From NCBI RefSeq assembly GCF_000003855.2, contig NW_003101681.1, positions 4,073,359-4,137,358 of the forward strand: DNA of 64,000 nucleotides. Direction: 5' to 3'. The notes beneath the pieces were generated by a model, which saw only the letters and a program-made list of their open reading frames with translations, did not search any database and was not told where the DNA came from. Both the position numbers and the translations under genes were made by a program. Source of the stretch: Blastomyces gilchristii SLH14081. Its lineage: Eukaryota > Ascomycota > Eurotiomycetes > Onygenales > Ajellomycetaceae. Positions 60,401 through 64,000 of the stretch are shown here, in pieces (position 1 is the stretch's first letter; each line of letters begins with the position of its first letter).

Positions 60401-60780
60401 CTAAGATTGAAAGAGATCAGTCATGCACATATAAAAGCTAACAAGTTACTCCTGAATTAAGTAATTCAATTGAAAAGAATACAAGACTCACTAGTTAAGA
60501 AATCAAGTCTCAAGATAAGAATATGAGTTCTTGTACACAATGAGAGTCCTGAGAAGTTTCAACCTAGATGATTTGAGTCATATAAAATACTCAAATCACA
60601 TTCTCTGAGAACATACACATTGAAAGAATCAGAGAGATGAGTTTTACACAACTTAATAAATGATTCATATCTTATAAAGACAAAGATATAAGACTCAAGC
60701 AGATTATGATTATCTGCAGCACTATCATCAGTATTGAAAAAGAAGAGACTTATAATTGAAAAGTCTTGCAAAGTAAGAGA
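57440..60780 (+). pseudogene. Gypsy-4 pol: protease, RT, RNase H, integrase, degraded
   Basis: RT at about 58070-58660: HDLIQFLSSA-x-DFPVLFIKKM, then IYIDYQALNKLTIKN, then YLVYLDNILVFSNSYNEHLKYLDEVL. The catalytic YLDD is YLDN (58501-58512). RNase H at about 58960-59200: IAYDSRKLSGIKLNYSVYEKKLLAI. The integrase H2C2 region is at about 59570-59730. The DDE core at about 59820-60170 shows ITAIDYATDW, then EILTDNSVNLVEEVM, then QMNRKVKHLNEIL. A C-terminal part at about 60240-60700 reads FYLLYELHPRIPE, then ISHAHIKANKLLLN. No chromodomain was seen. Open stretches 59414-59674, 59903-60175 and 60254-60460 are parts of this gene. Confidence 0.82.
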
Positions 60781-61000
60781 AATCATAGATGCTTATAAAT
60801 CAGATAATCTCACTTATTTCAATCTTTTCATAATTATAAGGAAAGAATGAGAAGTAATGAAGAAATCAAATAAACATCACACTTCAATAAGTGATGAGAC
60901 TGTAGCTGATTATATAATAATATATCACAGACAGTAAGTGTAACACAGTAAAAAGCAGTCTCAAAGCAGCAGACTTATACATGAGTCAGATCACAGAAAA

Positions 61001-62635
61001 AAAAGAGATCTGAAGTTGAATTCAACTGTTTATATCAGTTCAATTGCAGAGATCACAGAGAATGAATCATCTGAAACATTCATGAATATGTGAGATTAAG
61101 TTATCTTAATTTCTGAAAATGCTCAGAGATTGAATGAGATTAGTTTCAATGAGCTGTTCACTGTAGTGATCTGAGCAGGTGAAGAGAGACAGTATAATGC
61201 ATAAGACAGAATCACAAGAGATGAAAGCTGCTGAACCTAGTTATTAAACACTGTATTATATAGAGATTGTGTAAGAGTAGTGACTAGCAGACAAAGAAAA
61301 GCATAAGAAAAGAGAAGAGATAATGAATTGATTATCAATCATAAGAGTTGACTGTAAAAAGACAAATATTATCATACACATTTCATTCATTTTCATACAT
61401 CACATGTTTAATCTATTTTCAATATCATGTCATCTGAAAAATGTTAAAAATAAAGGAAATCTCAAAACTCAAGATCTGTAAGAAATTCAAGAACTGTAAG
61501 CTGCTCTTATAATAATACTATACACATCTCTGATTCCTCTATCACTCTGTGTACAACATTAATATCATTTATAGCAAGATTAACTGGAATGCCAAGATAG
61601 AAATGTGTATGCGTATGTGTAGAAAAATTGAAGAAGAATGTGAGACCTGCAGAATCAGAAGTCAAAATAGAGAAGATGAAGACAGAAGAAACAGAAGAAG
61701 AAGAGAGTGCAGAACTGAATAAATAACAACAGAAGTCATCTGAGATTGAATACTTATAACTCAGTGTGTGCATAACCTTTCTCACAGAAGAGGAAGAGAA
61801 AGTGATGAGAGAAGCTTGAGAGTGAGAGAGAGTAGTCTTGATAACATTATCATCTTCAATTAAAATGATCTCTGATACTGAAGTAATTAAGAACTATTAT
61901 TAGCATATAAAATTATAAAAATAGAGATAATAATTACTGAATAAACACCTGCTGATCTTAGAATTGTATGTGTAATTACAACATGCATGAGACTTCTCAG
62001 AAAGGGAGAGAGAAACACAGAGAAATATAGAAAGCAGAACACAGTGTATGAACAGCTCATTCTCACAATGATATCTCAGACAAGATGTATAAGTCTTATA
62101 TCTGTAAGTGTAAAAGAGTACAACATTCATGTTTCTGTTTCTAAAAACACAGATATCTTTTACCTGCATTATGAAGTCAGATAACAGATATCAGAGAATA
62201 GACTGATACAGATTTATCATTCTGAAGAAATTCATCAGAGTGAATGTCTCTGTAATATTGAACTTTACAGTTATAAAAAGTTTCTTAGTATCTGTAAATA
62301 TCATGACTTTATATATAATAAAACTCATAATGATTTCTTCTAAGAACAGGAAAATCAGTATCAGAAAGAGAAGATGAAAAAAGAAAGACTTATAATTTTA
62401 ATACTGTTAAGAAGAGAAATGATTCTCTGATATAAATAAATAATTGTCTTATTATAAATATTTAAAATAAATGTAATAATCAGTATCTGTGACTAAGCTT
62501 TAGATAGTTGTATTATATGCAGTCTTTATACAATAAATTGTTTTAGAAGTTAATAAGAAGAGTGAGAGTGTATATACTGAGAAATATAATTTATTAAGTC
62601 TATACAACATCTTCTTGAAATGAGAAGAGCTGATA
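61001..62635. other. AT-rich region between Gypsy-4 pol and Gypsy-2c
   Basis: No recognisable domain on either strand. Open frames at 61507-61785 (-), 61900-62169 (-) and 61987-62184 (+) are Ser/Cys/Tyr-rich or overlap one another antisense, as expected by chance. This could be the Gypsy-4 3' UTR plus a decayed LTR. Confidence 0.4.
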
Positions 62636-62735
62636 ATAAAAGCAGAGACAGCAGAAGCAGAGAAAGCAGAAGTAGCAGAAGTGAGAATTACAGAAACAGA
62701 GATAGCAGAAGTGAGAGAATCAGACGCAGAAATAA
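62636..62735 (+). repeat. Purine-rich short tandem repeat (GCAGAA-type)
   Basis: About 100 bp of degenerate agcagaagyag/gcagaga units ending exactly at the Gypsy-2c LTR. One plus-strand frame is open across it and reads as Ala/Glu-rich repeats (AETAEAEKAEVAEV). Confidence 0.7.
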
Positions 62736-63067
62736 TGTAAGAGGTCTACGCTGAATAGATCAGTATAATATTATAGGTCTTATGTAACAAAGATAAAAAT
62801 GTTAAAGAAGAAAAGAAAGAGAAAGTGTGAGAATCAGCAATTAAGGTGGATATTTATACATGTATGTGATGGTGTACGCGGTGGAGCTTCGGGGTGGAAG
62901 AATATACATGTGTTTGTAGCAGCTGAGAATTGATGATTGAAAATGACTGAGAATCAGAGCATATATTATGCATGTTTGTAGCAGCTGAGGATCAGTGATT
63001 GAGAATGAAAGAATCTATGAAGTGTAATAGAATAGTCTATATGATTGATCAGGCACAGCCTGTCACA
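62736..63067 (-). repeat. Gypsy-2c 3' LTR (332 bp, with internal duplication)
   Basis: It is longer than the 308-bp LTRs of Gypsy-2a because a segment beginning tgtttgtagcagctgag (about 62909 and 62973) occurs twice. A preserved block gtggagcttcggggtgg near 62880 shows the likely ancestral state of positions mutated in the other LTRs. Confidence 0.8.
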
Positions 63068-64000
63068 TTAGCTCTCTTCTTCCAGAAGCAGTTCTCATTG
63101 ATCAAGAGCTACTGTTTCAGATAACACAGAACTCAGAGTTCAGATCAGTTGATTATAGCTGACTCATTTCATGAGATATTATCAGCCACAGCTGCAGAGT
63201 CTCTCATTGAGAATATTCTCAATCTCTCACTAAAGCTTATTATCTTCTTCTATGATGCCTGGTGACTGTCAGTCAGAAGTCAGCTGAGAAGGGAATGAAT
63301 TAGTGACAATACAGTGTAGCAAGCTTGTGTGAAATACATTATGAATTTCTGATGATGTGTTAAGATAATAGTTGTGACTATCTAGAACTTCTATCACTTT
63401 ATATCTGATGTGGTGATAATCTAGTGTATAAGATGAATATGTGATTTATATGTTCTTAAGATTCAATCATATCAGATCTTCTATCTTATATTGTTCAGTG
63501 AGATCTCAGTGAATATTAATTTAATTCTCTTGATCTTATTTTACAGTTGTTATGAAGACCTCTGCTCAATTATAAGCATCTCAAAGCTTTATTACTATAT
63601 TATCAGCAATCTGAATTGAACTGCAGAGATTCAGTGTGAACTGTGTGATCTCTAGAAAATTCAACACTTTCATGTGATAACTGTGTATAAGAAAGAATGA
63701 GCTTATATCTGTTAAAACAGCATCTCATTCATTGATAGCAATCTCTGTATGTAGAAGCAGATCATGTCAATTATCTTATAAGTGATTATAGAACTTGCAG
63801 AGATAATTCTTTACAGTCTGAATTATTCATTCTAATGCATCATCAGTCTCAGAGTGATAGACTATTAACAGACAGTGTATAATCTTGAGAACTTGACAGA
63901 TTCTTGTTCAGAGAGTACTTATGAATTAACAGCTCTGATCTGATACTATTGATCTCAGCAACTCATATATCTGATAGAATAAACTTTATAAGAAGGCTTC
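62736..64000 (-). mobile_element. Gypsy-2c: 3' part of a Gypsy-2 copy, runs off the window
   Basis: The LTR (62736-63067) is followed by sequence aligning collinearly with 18361 to about 19300 of Gypsy-2a in the same orientation. It is therefore a separate insertion, not the missing end of Gypsy-2b, which points the other way. The integrase C-terminus remnant is at about 63290-63480. Confidence 0.88.

Larger units (their letters stand above)
55372..61000 (+). mobile_element. Gypsy-4: gypsy retrotransposon, 5' end preserved, 3' limit unclear
   Basis: It starts abruptly where Gypsy-2b similarity ends, with an unmutated block (tggttcggaagaacgtacg at 55372) that looks like the outer end of an LTR and contains gtatataag at about 55478. 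Plus-strand gag, protease, RT, RNase H and integrase follow in gypsy order. No second LTR was found, so the right boundary is only known to lie before 62736. Confidence 0.75.

Noticed and set aside
61507..62184. Three overlapping frames of 65-92 codons
   Set aside because: They overlap antisense to one another, have Ser/Tyr/Cys-rich composition typical of random AT-rich sequence, and show no motif.
1..64000. CRISPR arrays, bacterial operons, prophage
   Set aside because: No regularly spaced identical repeats. Spliceosomal introns, LTR elements and eukaryotic proteins show nuclear fungal DNA.

Overview
The window is fungal chromosomal DNA. About 60 kb of AT-rich, mutationally ruined transposons surround one small island (about 38.62-42.13 kb) of normal base composition. 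The island holds the only two intact genes I can support. spo11 (meiotic double-strand-break protein, + strand, six exons) and a ubc7/UBE2G2-type E2 enzyme (- strand, two exons) sit tail to tail. Short introns with CTAAC branch points and the protein sequences point to a filamentous ascomycete (Pezizomycotina). The mosaic of AT-rich isochores with strong loss of CpG and CpC/GpG resembles what is described for Onygenales such as Blastomyces or Coccidioides. That placement is inference, not proof.

Layout. 1-3465: hAT transposon, right part, + strand. 3466-4250: unassigned. 4251-10778: Gypsy-1 (- strand), carrying a 5'-truncated LINE (6284-7275) and a hAT-derived MITE (9676-10181). 10779-10980: scrap of Gypsy-3. 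10981-14805 and perhaps beyond: second hAT copy, inverted to the first. 15892-29823: Gypsy-3 copy 1 (- strand), split by Gypsy-2a (18053-25194, which holds a second LINE) and by a second MITE (28875-29381). 29824-31117: chimeric scraps. 31118-38838: Ty1/copia element (+) with short LTRs, split by a third LINE. 38844-42130: gene island. 42835-43166: minisatellite. 43167-55371: Gypsy-2b (+), split by a complete Gypsy-3 copy 2 (44410-52242). 55372 to about 61000: Gypsy-4 (+). 62736-64000: Gypsy-2c (-), running off the window. Two 100-N assembly gaps lie at 606-705 and 14806-14905.

The transposons carry a RIP-like signature of dense C-to-T and G-to-A transitions. The outcome differs from textbook Neurospora RIP: CpC/GpG and CpG are almost gone, while CpA and CpT remain common. 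Tryptophan TGG codons have become TGA. All six gypsy reverse transcriptases I could read have lost at least one catalytic aspartate. The outer ends of the elements (terminal 50-150 bp) are repeatedly spared. These shared patterns, with the nested insertions and their target-site duplications, are the main interest of the window. No coordinated gene system, CRISPR array, tRNA or rRNA was seen.
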